Of a stretch of 31,163 nucleotides of DNA, positions 24,481 to 30,901 are shown piece by piece. Numbering within the stretch: the stretch's first letter is position 1; each line of letters begins with the position of its first letter. The stretch lies in IMG/VR virus record IMGVR_UViG_3300021247_000346, positions 1-31,163 of that record. The stretch is one strand, 5' to 3'. The notes beneath the pieces are model-generated. The model had not been told where the DNA came from. It ran no database searches and was given only the letters and a program-made list of their open reading frames with translations. Source of the DNA: a virus. The translations under genes were made by a program, and so were the position numbers.

Positions 24481-26802
24481 ATGACGACGCAAGAGGACTT
24501 CATTAACTTCATCGCGGGGCTGGCGGTCGAAGGCGAGACCGCCCTTAAGGTCTTCCAGCGCCCGCTTATGCGGGGTGGCGAGCCGACCTTCCACGGCGAC
24601 GGGACGCCGAAGTACACATGGCCCGCCGTCCTGCCGGACGGCCCCACACGCGGCGGGTCCGTCTATATGAACACCGGGGCGTTCATCCTGTCGCGCTTCG
24701 TCGACGGCAAGATCAGCGCCAGCGCCGCCAATTGCGATTACGTCCTGTGCATGATGCTGGACGACATCGGGACCAAGTCCAAAGAGCCGCCGCTGACGCC
24801 GACCTGGATCATGGAAACCAGCGAAGGTTCCTTCCAGTGGGGCTATGCCTTCTCCGAACAGCCGTCCAAAGGCCACTTCACCGCTGCTATCCGCGCTATC
24901 GCAGCGGCAGGCTACACCGACCCCGGCGCGACCAACGCGGTGCGCAATTTCCGCGTCCCTGGCTCCATCAACCTCAAGCCGGGGCGAAACCGCTTCGAAG
25001 CCCGTCTGGTGCAGTTCAACTCCGAACGCGAGTACACCCTGGACGAAATCTGCGCGGCGCTGGACGTCACCCCCGGCGACCCGGACACCGACAAGCCCGA
25101 CCCCATCCGTTTGGCCGACACGGGCACAGATACGGTCCTGTCGTGGCTTAACGAGCAGGGCTTGGTCCTGTCGGCAACCAACGCTGAAGGCTGGCTTGGC
25201 GTCGTCTGCCCTAACAGCGCGCAGCACACCGACGGCATGATTGAAGCCCGCTACCGCCCCCTGGAGCGGGCGTTCTGCTGCTATCACGGCCATTGCGAGG
25301 ACTTCACATCGACGCAGTTCCTCCAGTGGGTCTGCGACAACGGCGGGCCCATGACCAAGCCCGGCATCCGTGACGACCTGCTGGCGTCGCGCATGGCCGA
25401 GACGGTCGGCAAGCTGACACTCACAGATATGTTCAGCGAAAGCGCCGCTGACGTCGTCGAGGAGGTAACGAGACGCGAGTTGGGGCGAGTTGAGAAGGCG
25501 GACTGGTACAAGCGGTTCGCCTACGTCGTCAGCGACGACTGCTTTTTCGACACGCTGACCCGCCGCCTCATTTCCCGCCAAGCGTTCAACGCGACGTTTC
25601 GCCACATCAAATGTTGCTCTATCCACGACGGCAAGCGGCGCGTCGAAGCCGCCATCTGCTATGACGAAAACCGACAGCATATGGGAGCGCAGGTCCTGAT
25701 GGGCGTCACCTACGCCGCAGGCGACAGCGTCCTGGTGGCGCAGGACGGCGACGTCTTCGGCAACCGCTGGCGAGACGCGAGGCCCGCGCCTGCGGCGCAG
25801 GGCGGCGACATCAGCCGGTGGCTTGACCATTGCAAACTGATGGTGCCCGACGACGAGGCGCTGGAGCACATTTTCGACGTCATGGCGTTCAAGCTTCAGA
25901 ACCCCCGCGTCAAGATCAACCATGCGATCCTGCACGGCGGCAAGGAAGGCTGCGGCAAGGACACCATGTGGGCTCCCTTCCTGTGGGCGGTCTGCGGACC
26001 AGCCATGCGCAACCGGGGCCTTGTCGACAACGACAGCGTCTCCAGCGCATGGGGCTACCACCTTGAAAGCGAAGTGCTGATCATCAACGAGCTGCGCGAG
26101 CCGAGCGCACTGGACCGTCGCGCGCTGGCTAACAAACTGAAGCCGATCATCGCCGCACCACCTGAAATGCTGACGATCAACCGTAAGAACATGCACCCTT
26201 ACGACGCGGCGAACCGGGCGTTTGTCCTGTCCTTCACCAATGATGAAGTACCTATCTCACTCTCCAGCCAGGACCGGCGCTGGTTCTGCGTATGGACGTC
26301 AGAGCCGCTCATGCGGACGGCCGACGCAGAGGCGATGTGGGACTGGTACAATGACGGCGGTTTCGCCAAGATCGCCCGATGGCTGCAAGACCGCGACGTG
26401 TCGAGGTTCAGTCCCACCGCAGCGCCCGCATGGACCGAATGGAAGTACAATCTGGTCGAGCACGGCATGAGCAGCGCCGAAAGCTATCTAACCGACATGA
26501 TCCGGCGTCAGGAAGGCGAGTTCGCCAAGGGTGTCCTTGGTGCGCCGTTCCACGCCGTCTGCGACCGTGTCGCCCTATCTGCGCCGCCCAGCGTCAAGGT
26601 GCACATCAACGCGCTCCTGCACGCCTTCAACGAGGCTGGGTGGGTCAACGTCGGGCGCATCGCCTCGCGGGAGTACCCCAACAAGAAGCAAATCTTTGCT
26701 GAGCCGAAGATGCTGGACAAGTTCTCCAAGAGCGACCTGCGGCGCATGGTCGAGCAGCCCCCAGGGGGCACGCTGGCGAACACGCTGAAACTGGTGAAGT
26801 GA
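24481..26802 (+). CDS. Primase-helicase fusion (RepB/AEP-type primase plus SF3-like helicase)
   Basis: 773 aa from the ATG at 24481, preceded by AAAGGA 5 bases upstream; an in-frame ATG at 24466 lacks this and overlaps the polymerase. The N-terminal third looks like an archaeo-eukaryotic-type (RepB-like) primase: MMLDDIGTK (D94, D95), GHFTAAI (H132) and the family motif FRVPGSINLK (157-166). A Cys/His cluster (VVCPNSAQHTDG ... CCYHGHCEDF) may bind zinc. The C-terminal half is a D5/DUF5906-like ATPase with Walker A GGKEGCGKD (486-494, K493) and the NELRE Walker B-like strand. It should make primers and unwind DNA for the adjacent polymerase. Confidence 0.88.
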   Translation: MTTQEDFINFIAGLAVEGETALKVFQRPLMRGGEPTFHGDGTPKYTWPAVLPDGPTRGGSVYMNTGAFILSRFVDGKISASAANCDYVLCMMLDDIGTKSKEPPLTPTWIMETSEGSFQWGYAFSEQPSKGHFTAAIRAIAAAGYTDPGATNAVRNFRVPGSINLKPGRNRFEARLVQFNSEREYTLDEICAALDVTPGDPDTDKPDPIRLADTGTDTVLSWLNEQGLVLSATNAEGWLGVVCPNSAQHTDGMIEARYRPLERAFCCYHGHCEDFTSTQFLQWVCDNGGPMTKPGIRDDLLASRMAETVGKLTLTDMFSESAADVVEEVTRRELGRVEKADWYKRFAYVVSDDCFFDTLTRRLISRQAFNATFRHIKCCSIHDGKRRVEAAICYDENRQHMGAQVLMGVTYAAGDSVLVAQDGDVFGNRWRDARPAPAAQGGDISRWLDHCKLMVPDDEALEHIFDVMAFKLQNPRVKINHAILHGGKEGCGKDTMWAPFLWAVCGPAMRNRGLVDNDSVSSAWGYHLESEVLIINELREPSALDRRALANKLKPIIAAPPEMLTINRKNMHPYDAANRAFVLSFTNDEVPISLSSQDRRWFCVWTSEPLMRTADAEAMWDWYNDGGFAKIARWLQDRDVSRFSPTAAPAWTEWKYNLVEHGMSSAESYLTDMIRRQEGEFAKGVLGAPFHAVCDRVALSAPPSVKVHINALLHAFNEAGWVNVGRIASREYPNKKQIFAEPKMLDKFSKSDLRRMVEQPPGGTLANTLKLVK

Positions 26803-26809
26803 ACAGCAA

Positions 26810-26845
26810 AGAGCCCTCCAGCCGGGGCTGTGGCTGGAGGGCTCT
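26810..26845. terminator. Strong convergent hairpin, 14-base-pair stem
   Basis: AGAGCCCTCCAGCC pairs perfectly with GGCTGGAGGGCTCT, loop GGGGCTGT. It starts seven bases after the primase-helicase stop and lies beyond the end of the leftward early operon. On the leftward strand it is followed by TTTGCTGTT, so it can serve as terminator for that operon; on the rightward strand only the stem is present. Confidence 0.75.
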
Positions 26846-26899
26846 AAGGAAAGGACCACCACAACGCTTGGGAGCAATTGCTAGGCCCGCAGATCATAC

Positions 26900-26930
26900 A
26901 GCGTTGTCTGGCGTTATCAAGCGTTGTCTG
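26900..26930. repeat. Three phased 10-base direct repeats
   Basis: GCGTTGTCTG (26901-26910), GCGTTATCAA (26911-26920) and GCGTTGTCTG (26921-26930) stand head to tail with exactly one helical turn between units; the outer two are identical, including the preceding A. The third unit covers the last codons of the winged-helix gene, the first two lie in the non-coding gap before the hairpin. No inverted symmetry. Confidence 0.7.
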
Positions 26931-27297
26931 CAACATAATTCATGATGACGTCGCGTTCTTCGGTTGTGTAGCGCAGGCCAGAGCCGTGGATGCACTTGGG
27001 CTCCGGCAAGCCGTGGCGGGTCATCTTCGCCCGCAAGCGACAGATCACGACGTTAACCGAGTTCTGCGCGCTGGCGGGCTTCATGGACGGCCACAGACCG
27101 TCGTAGACAGTCTTGTAGTAGTCGGCCAGCCCCGGAGCCTTGGCCAGCACGACTTCCAGTAGCTGCGCCTCCTGGAGCGTGAGCCCCAAGGCGACCTTCA
27201 GCCGGGTGATCGACGGCGGAGCCGTGGCCGCGCCTTCGTAATAGGCCAACTTGGCTTCCAGTTCGGCAATGCGCGCCAGCATTTCGTCAGGCGTCAC
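26917..27297 (-). CDS. Coiled-coil plus OmpR/CtrA-like winged-helix protein, no receiver
   Basis: 126 aa, GTG start with AGGAG 7 bases upstream; the start overlaps the preceding stop (GTGA). Residues 3-22 form a short coiled coil (MLARIAELEAKLAYYE). Residues 37-113 match the response-regulator DNA-binding domain: LGLTLQEAQLLEVVLA, then the recognition helix region SAQNSVNVVICRLRAKM and the hairpin 'wing' IHGSGLRYTT. No phosphoacceptor domain is present. Likely a DNA-binding regulator, dimerising by the coil. The target may be phage or host promoters; inference only. Confidence 0.82.
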   Translation of the reverse strand: MTPDEMLARIAELEAKLAYYEGAATAPPSITRLKVALGLTLQEAQLLEVVLAKAPGLADYYKTVYDGLWPSMKPASAQNSVNVVICRLRAKMTRHGLPEPKCIHGSGLRYTTEERDVIMNYVADNA

Positions 27298-27452
27298 GCT
27301 GGCGCTCCTGTGTATCGTGGCGGGTTAGGCCGGGGGCGGCAGGCGACGCAGTTCTTCCAACCGTGCTGCACGGCGTCGCGCTCGGCAGTCGAGCCGCGCG
27401 GGAGCCATGCACCGCAGCGGCATTGTACGGCGCGGGGTGTGGGCTGGATCAT
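27294..27452 (-). CDS. Small Cys-rich putative zinc-binding protein, 52 aa
   Basis: Starts MIQPTPRAVQCRCGAWLPRG and ends with a Pro-rich tail. A CRCG pair and a later NCVAC pair form a likely zinc ribbon. Its ATG overlaps the upstream stop (ATGA) and its TGA overlaps the next GTG (GTGA), which is why it is accepted as a gene despite its size. Function unknown; small zinc ribbons in phage early operons often act on host proteins. Confidence 0.75.
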   Translation of the reverse strand: MIQPTPRAVQCRCGAWLPRGSTAERDAVQHGWKNCVACRPRPNPPRYTGAPA

Positions 27453-27694
27453 GCGCGCAGGGTCCCTGGATAGTAGCGACGCCCGTCGGGGCCAATGACG
27501 TATTCGAGGTTGTCCGGAAGCTTCGTCGTGACCAGCGCCTGCGGTATGGCCTCCGCCTTGGCAGCCTTCAGCTTGTCCCTGGCCCGGATGTAGTATGCGA
27601 AGGCAGCGTCGGCGGAAGCCTGTACGCGCTCGTAGGTTCGATAGGCGTCCTGCGCTTCGTCGTGCGCCATTTCGTATTGCTGTTGCTCGGTCAT
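27449..27694 (-). CDS. Small helical early protein
   Basis: 81 aa, mainly one long helix or coiled coil rich in Gln, Ala, Glu, Tyr and Arg (MTEQQQYEMAHDEAQDAYRT), then a short C-terminal part (EYVIGPDGRRYYPGTLRA). It overlaps upstream by TAATG and downstream by ATGA. No family recognised. Confidence 0.75.
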   Translation of the reverse strand: MTEQQQYEMAHDEAQDAYRTYERVQASADAAFAYYIRARDKLKAAKAEAIPQALVTTKLPDNLEYVIGPDGRRYYPGTLRA

Positions 27695-28248
27695 TAGTCT
27701 CTCCTGCTGTTGATAATCACGGATGCGGCTTCCGGTGACGGAAAACCTTTCTTGCGCAACGCGCGGTAGTCGGCCTCTTCGCTAGGCTTGACACCTAGCC
27801 GGGACAGGTACTGTGTGTGGCGCGCGTTTGCCGCCTTCGCTGCTAGCTCCGCGTTGCCTCGCATACGGTCAGCGCCTGCGGCTGATACGCGGGCAGTGAA
27901 CCCTGGTTGGGCGTGCATAGCCTTCATTCGAGCCTTGCCGTGGCAACTGGCGCAATGGGTGTTGCGTGGTGAGGCGCGGCAAGCGTCGGGCTGTAGACAA
28001 TTAGGTCCGGGCTGCTTGGTCATATGTGCAAGGTTCTCGGTATTAGCTGTTGAGTTACAAACGGTTGCGGCAGATACGTCGAGGCGGGCGGCTTGGCGGG
28101 CTCGCCTTTGTTGCCGGTTTCCTTCGTCCTCGTGCACAAGCATGTTGGCGCGCCGTTCCGCATACTCTTTGTCAGAGTGGTGGCAGCGCGGGGAGTTACC
28201 TTCAGGCCAACGGACGCCACACAGAGGGCAAGTGATCCAAACGTCCAT
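27694..28248 (-). CDS. Two-module Cys/His-rich early protein
   Basis: 184 aa from the ATG at 28248 (a GTG one codon earlier is possible). The first module has CPLCGVRWPEG and PRCHHSDKEY (candidate C-x-x-C...C-H-H zinc finger) followed by a basic helix RQQRRARQAARL-like. The second, from an in-frame ATG at 28023, has CLQPDACRASPRNTHCASCH then an Ala/Arg-rich helical part. Either two zinc modules in one chain or a gene with an internal second start. No catalytic motif seen. Confidence 0.7.
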   Translation of the reverse strand: MDVWITCPLCGVRWPEGNSPRCHHSDKEYAERRANMLVHEDEGNRQQRRARQAARLDVSAATVCNSTANTENLAHMTKQPGPNCLQPDACRASPRNTHCASCHGKARMKAMHAQPGFTARVSAAGADRMRGNAELAAKAANARHTQYLSRLGVKPSEEADYRALRKKGFPSPEAASVIINSRRD

Positions 28249-28595
28249 CACTCACCCCCTACTGTAGGAGCAGCGCCGAAGGCGGCTTGCCAGACGGCCT
28301 CGGTGATCTTGTCATGGTTGCCGATGTGGCGTCGCTGAAGGTCGCAGACGGCATCGCCAGACGCCGCCCACATCTGGCGAGAAGGTTCCCTCCCCACGAC
28401 CTTATACCCAGCCCCCTCAATGGCGCGGAGGGCTGCTAGGGCGAGGTTCATGGACTCCTTGTGCTTGAACTGATCAGCAGGCCAGCCCACGTCCTTTCCC
28501 GCGTACTTTTCCCGCATCTTCTTTTCGGCAAAGTCCATGACTTCCCAAGCGCCGGGGTCGATCACCCGCGCCACGATCTCTACCAGTTCACTCAT
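28248..28595 (-). CDS. Hypothetical early protein
   Basis: 115 aa, soluble, mixed helices. It starts MSELVEIVARVIDPGAWEVM and contains SMNLALAALRAIEGAGYKVV, a short pattern common in small phage early proteins of unknown role. Its start overlaps the upstream gene by 8 bases and its stop shares a base with the next start (TGATG). Confidence 0.75.
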   Translation of the reverse strand: MSELVEIVARVIDPGAWEVMDFAEKKMREKYAGKDVGWPADQFKHKESMNLALAALRAIEGAGYKVVGREPSRQMWAASGDAVCDLQRRHIGNHDKITEAVWQAAFGAAPTVGGE

Positions 28596-28956
28596 GGATA
28601 GAGCCTCCGGTACTCACGAGCCTTTTGAGTTCAGCGCGGGCCGCGAGCGGATTGACGGAAAACGCAGCCGGGCTCTCCTGTAGGTTCTGAAAGTCCGGCA
28701 TGACCGCGCACCACATCCGTTGACCGCGCGCGGAAAAGCCATCGTGGAAAATACGGATCTCATCCGCTTTCGGGCCGCCGTGATTTGGACAGCATGGCCC
28801 AACGCAGAACGGCGCATCTGTTTGATGCCAGTACCGACTCCCTTGGTCATGCCGCAGGACTTCAATCGGCAACTGGTTTCCGTAAGCGGGCGCGTCGCAA
28901 AACCCGGCAGGTAATCCCATCATCCACATGGGGACGCGGCATTTCAGTTCACTCAT
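28588..28956 (-). CDS. Hypothetical Cys-containing early protein
   Basis: 122 aa. It begins MSELKCRVPMWMMGLPAGFC and holds FCVGPCCPNHGGPKADEIRI followed by FHDGF. Six cysteines (C6, C20, C52, C56, C57 and C84) with nearby His residues suggest metal binding. The first half is unlike its neighbours. Overlaps of 8 bases on each side keep it in the operon. Function unknown. Confidence 0.75.
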   Translation of the reverse strand: MSELKCRVPMWMMGLPAGFCDAPAYGNQLPIEVLRHDQGSRYWHQTDAPFCVGPCCPNHGGPKADEIRIFHDGFSARGQRMWCAVMPDFQNLQESPAAFSVNPLAARAELKRLVSTGGSIHE

Positions 28957-29191
28957 GGGGGGCTCCTTTGAGGGCGGCGCGGGCTATCTCGTTGACTTGA
29001 GACACAAGGCTGTCAGTCCACTTCTCGGTCAGATCAGCAATGCGGCGCATTTCCAGCTTCAGCGCCTCCACCTCAGCCTGGAGAGCGTCTTCTCGGGCGT
29101 AAATGGTGGCTAACGCTTCCGCAGTCTTGCTTCCGGGGGGCCAGCCTCCAAACACAACCTTAATGACTTCTTTGGCTTCTTCTGGAGTCAT
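28949..29191 (-). CDS. Small coiled-coil early protein
   Basis: 80 aa. It starts MTPEEAKEVIKVVFGGWPPG and contains a heptad-like helix EDALQAEVEALKLEMRRIAD. It overlaps the upstream gene by 4 bases (ATGA). No enzymatic motif; oligomer formation through the coil is likely. Confidence 0.75.
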   Translation of the reverse strand: MTPEEAKEVIKVVFGGWPPGSKTAEALATIYAREDALQAEVEALKLEMRRIADLTEKWTDSLVSQVNEIARAALKGAPHE

Positions 29192-29412
29192 CGTCCTGCC
29201 TCCTCAACAGCGAGGGAGAGGGCGTCGTGGGCCTGTGAAAACTCCTGAATCGAACCATTCGGATGATTGGCCGCGATCATGCCCTCCCCCGCCAGTCTCA
29301 GCGCCTCATGTGACTTGAGGAGGGCGACAAGATCGGCATTCGGCACCGATACAAACCCGTCGCTTTCGTCCACGTAAACCCTAAGCCTCTCCACAGCCTC
29401 ACTGACCTTCAT
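29188..29412 (-). CDS. Small hypothetical early protein
   Basis: 74 aa, helical, beginning MKVSEAVERLRVYVDESDGF. A good GGAGG ribosome binding site precedes the ATG. It overlaps the upstream gene by 14 bases and the downstream by 4. Function unknown. Confidence 0.72.
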   Translation of the reverse strand: MKVSEAVERLRVYVDESDGFVSVPNADLVALLKSHEALRLAGEGMIAANHPNGSIQEFSQAHDALSLAVEEAGR

Positions 29413-29779
29413 GGTCGCCTCCTATGGCTTGGTGGTAGGTGGCGCGCTCTTTTTCGGCTTGCCCGGCGTCTTCCAGATATTCGACCAGCGGCTTCGCCAG
29501 CTTCACCGCCGCATCGAAACCGGCGAGGAAGGCTTTGATGTCCATGCCATTGTCCCATCCGCCCGTATCTATGTCGTAGGCAGTCGGTCTTTCGTCCTTC
29601 AGCCACTCCCTCGCCGCCAACACCCTTGGGTTTATGGGGTCGGGTGGGGTCCAGTTGGAGACGACCAATTCGCGGTAGACGTTGAAAGCATCGCGGGGGT
29701 TTATTGCGCCATCGATCGGGTGGCGGCTGCGGCGCCAAGCCTCTTCAGCCCGCGCCTTGTCTAGCTGTTCCGGGGTCAT
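29399..29779 (-). CDS. Early protein with 'AREW...LAG' module
   Basis: 126 aa. The N-terminus is helical and charged (MTPEQLDKARAEEAWRRSRH). The middle NPRVLAAREWLKDERPT and GGWDNGMDIKAFLAGFDAA form a module repeated in the adjacent upstream gene. A C-terminal helix EYLEDAGQAEKERATYHQ follows. The start overlaps the upstream stop (ATGA). Function unknown. Confidence 0.76.
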   Translation of the reverse strand: MTPEQLDKARAEEAWRRSRHPIDGAINPRDAFNVYRELVVSNWTPPDPINPRVLAAREWLKDERPTAYDIDTGGWDNGMDIKAFLAGFDAAVKLAKPLVEYLEDAGQAEKERATYHQAIGGDHEGQ

Positions 29780-30109
29780 GACCGCCCCCCAGCCTTGGAG
29801 GCTTTGAGACCGGCGAGGTACGCTCTCAATTCATCGTGGTAATCATAGCCCCCCGCAGCGGGGTCGCAAAGGCATGAGGGATACCGCCCCTTGAACCACT
29901 CCCTAGCCAGCACCAGGTCTGGGTCTACTGGAGGCGGAATGACTTCTACACGGGCGGTAGGGGCGGTGAGTTCGGAGACATAGAAACTCGTGGTCGGCCC
30001 TAGCTCGCCGTCCAATTTGAAAAAGAAACAACCCCTGATGCTCTCGACGAAACCCCCCCTCAACAGTGATCCTAACCCGGTCTCTGGGCTTCATGGTGGG
30101 GAAAGTCAT
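29776..30109 (-). pseudogene. Early gene split by an apparent +1 frameshift
   Basis: Reading starts at the ATG 30109, which overlaps the preceding stop (ATGA): MTFPTMKPRDRVRITVEGG. A run of seven G on the minus strand (30053-30059) then throws the frame. With six G the chain would continue GFVESIRGCFFFKLDGELGP and run to 29776 for about 111 aa, joining two sensible halves. The downstream half alone could start only at a TTG (30063). It carries the same module as the next gene (VLAREWFKGRYPS ... YHDELRAYLAGLKA). A sequencing slip, a real mutation, or programmed +1 frameshifting are all possible. Confidence 0.7.
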
Positions 30110-30489
30110 TCCGCTGTTTCCTTTTCAAGATATGGCGCAAGCAGTTTCAAGCCCGTGGCTGTGAGGTAATAACCCGCGTGCTTGCGGGTGGCGATGACGT
30201 CAGCCGGGGCCAGCTTGGCGCGGATGCGCGCGATGTGGACTGCGGCGGTATTGTGGACGGCGTCGGTCGCCAGCTGGTTGGTCAGCATCGATGCGGAGAC
30301 GATACCGCCCCGCGCGTCGTAAAGGGTGCGCAAAATAGCCTCCTGGTGGGGCGTGAAGCCCCAAGCGGCCCAGCCGGGGGCCGTGACAGGGCGCGGCGTC
30401 GGACGGGCGTCAGCGGCCTCCTTACGCATGCGCGCGATGATGCGCTTAAGGCGGTCGATTTCGGCCTGGAGGTCGGTTTCGGTGGTCAC
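30106..30489 (-). CDS. Second coiled-coil plus winged-helix protein, no receiver
   Basis: 127 aa from a GTG at 30489 that overlaps the upstream stop (GTGA) and follows GGGGGA; an in-frame ATG at 30501 is the alternative. The N-terminal coil TDLQAEIDRLKRIIARMRKE precedes a response-regulator-type DNA-binding domain (WGFTPHQEAILRTLYDARGG, recognition region VHNTAAVHIARIRAKL, wing TRKHAGYYLTATG). Same architecture as the 126-aa protein at the other end of the operon, but with little sequence identity. Probably a phage transcription regulator. Confidence 0.8.
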   Translation of the reverse strand: MTTETDLQAEIDRLKRIIARMRKEAADARPTPRPVTAPGWAAWGFTPHQEAILRTLYDARGGIVSASMLTNQLATDAVHNTAAVHIARIRAKLAPADVIATRKHAGYYLTATGLKLLAPYLEKETAE

Positions 30490-30677
30490 TTGATCCCCCA
30501 TATCTGGCAGACGCCCAAGGCTATGGCGAGAACGGGTGCGCAGACCACCGGGGCCAGCGCAAAAAGCAGCCAAGACAGATGTATGCTCTTACCGGCGGCG
30601 AGCGCGCCAATAGGGACTGACAGGCACACGATAACCAACAGATCTGTCATCAGCAGTTTAGCCATGAGCACAGCCAT
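30486..30677 (-). CDS. Small membrane protein, two helices
   Basis: 63 aa from the ATG at 30677 (its A is shared with the preceding stop, TGATG). Two hydrophobic segments (MAVLMAKLLMTDLLVIVCLS and WLLFALAPVVCAPVLAIALG) with a short KSIHLS loop. Likely sits in the inner membrane. An early-operon membrane protein could be a superinfection-exclusion or envelope-modifying factor; this is inference. Confidence 0.7.
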   Translation of the reverse strand: MAVLMAKLLMTDLLVIVCLSVPIGALAAGKSIHLSWLLFALAPVVCAPVLAIALGVCQIWGIK

Positions 30678-30901
30678 CAGCTTTCGAGCCCCAACAATTC
30701 GCGGAAGTCTTCGCGCATGGCGTCGCGGCCTTCGTGGTGCGCGCGGTTCAGGTACCAAACGATAGACTTTGCAGGCTCCGGCTGGTCAAACGACAGCGGC
30801 AAATGGCCGGTGCCCCACGTCAGCGGATTGTGTCGGGTGTCGTGAATGCCCCAGTAGGTCGCGCCGGAACCGGCGTGTTTGCCTTCGTAAACGGTGTACA
30901 T
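30677..30901 (-). CDS. Small soluble early protein
   Basis: 74 aa. It starts MYTVYEGKHAGSGATYWGIH and contains SIVWYLNRAHHEGRDAMRED. It shares its first base with the upstream stop (TAATG), showing tight coupling. Mixed alpha/beta, function unknown. Confidence 0.72.
   Translation of the reverse strand: MYTVYEGKHAGSGATYWGIHDTRHNPLTWGTGHLPLSFDQPEPAKSIVWYLNRAHHEGRDAMREDFRELLGLES

Noticed and set aside
24397-26196. A 599-residue leftward open frame opposite the primase-helicase
   Set aside because: Antisense shadow of a gene with clear primase and Walker motifs; no coupling or ribosome binding site.
26878-28338. Rightward open frames over the leftward small-gene cluster
   Set aside because: Low-complexity antisense shadows; the leftward frames are linked by start/stop overlaps and carry recognisable domains.
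29903-30109. A separate 68-aa gene in the upstream frame of the frameshifted locus
   Set aside because: After the G run this frame turns into Arg/His-rich nonsense, while the other frame continues a sensible protein; better explained as one broken or recoded gene.
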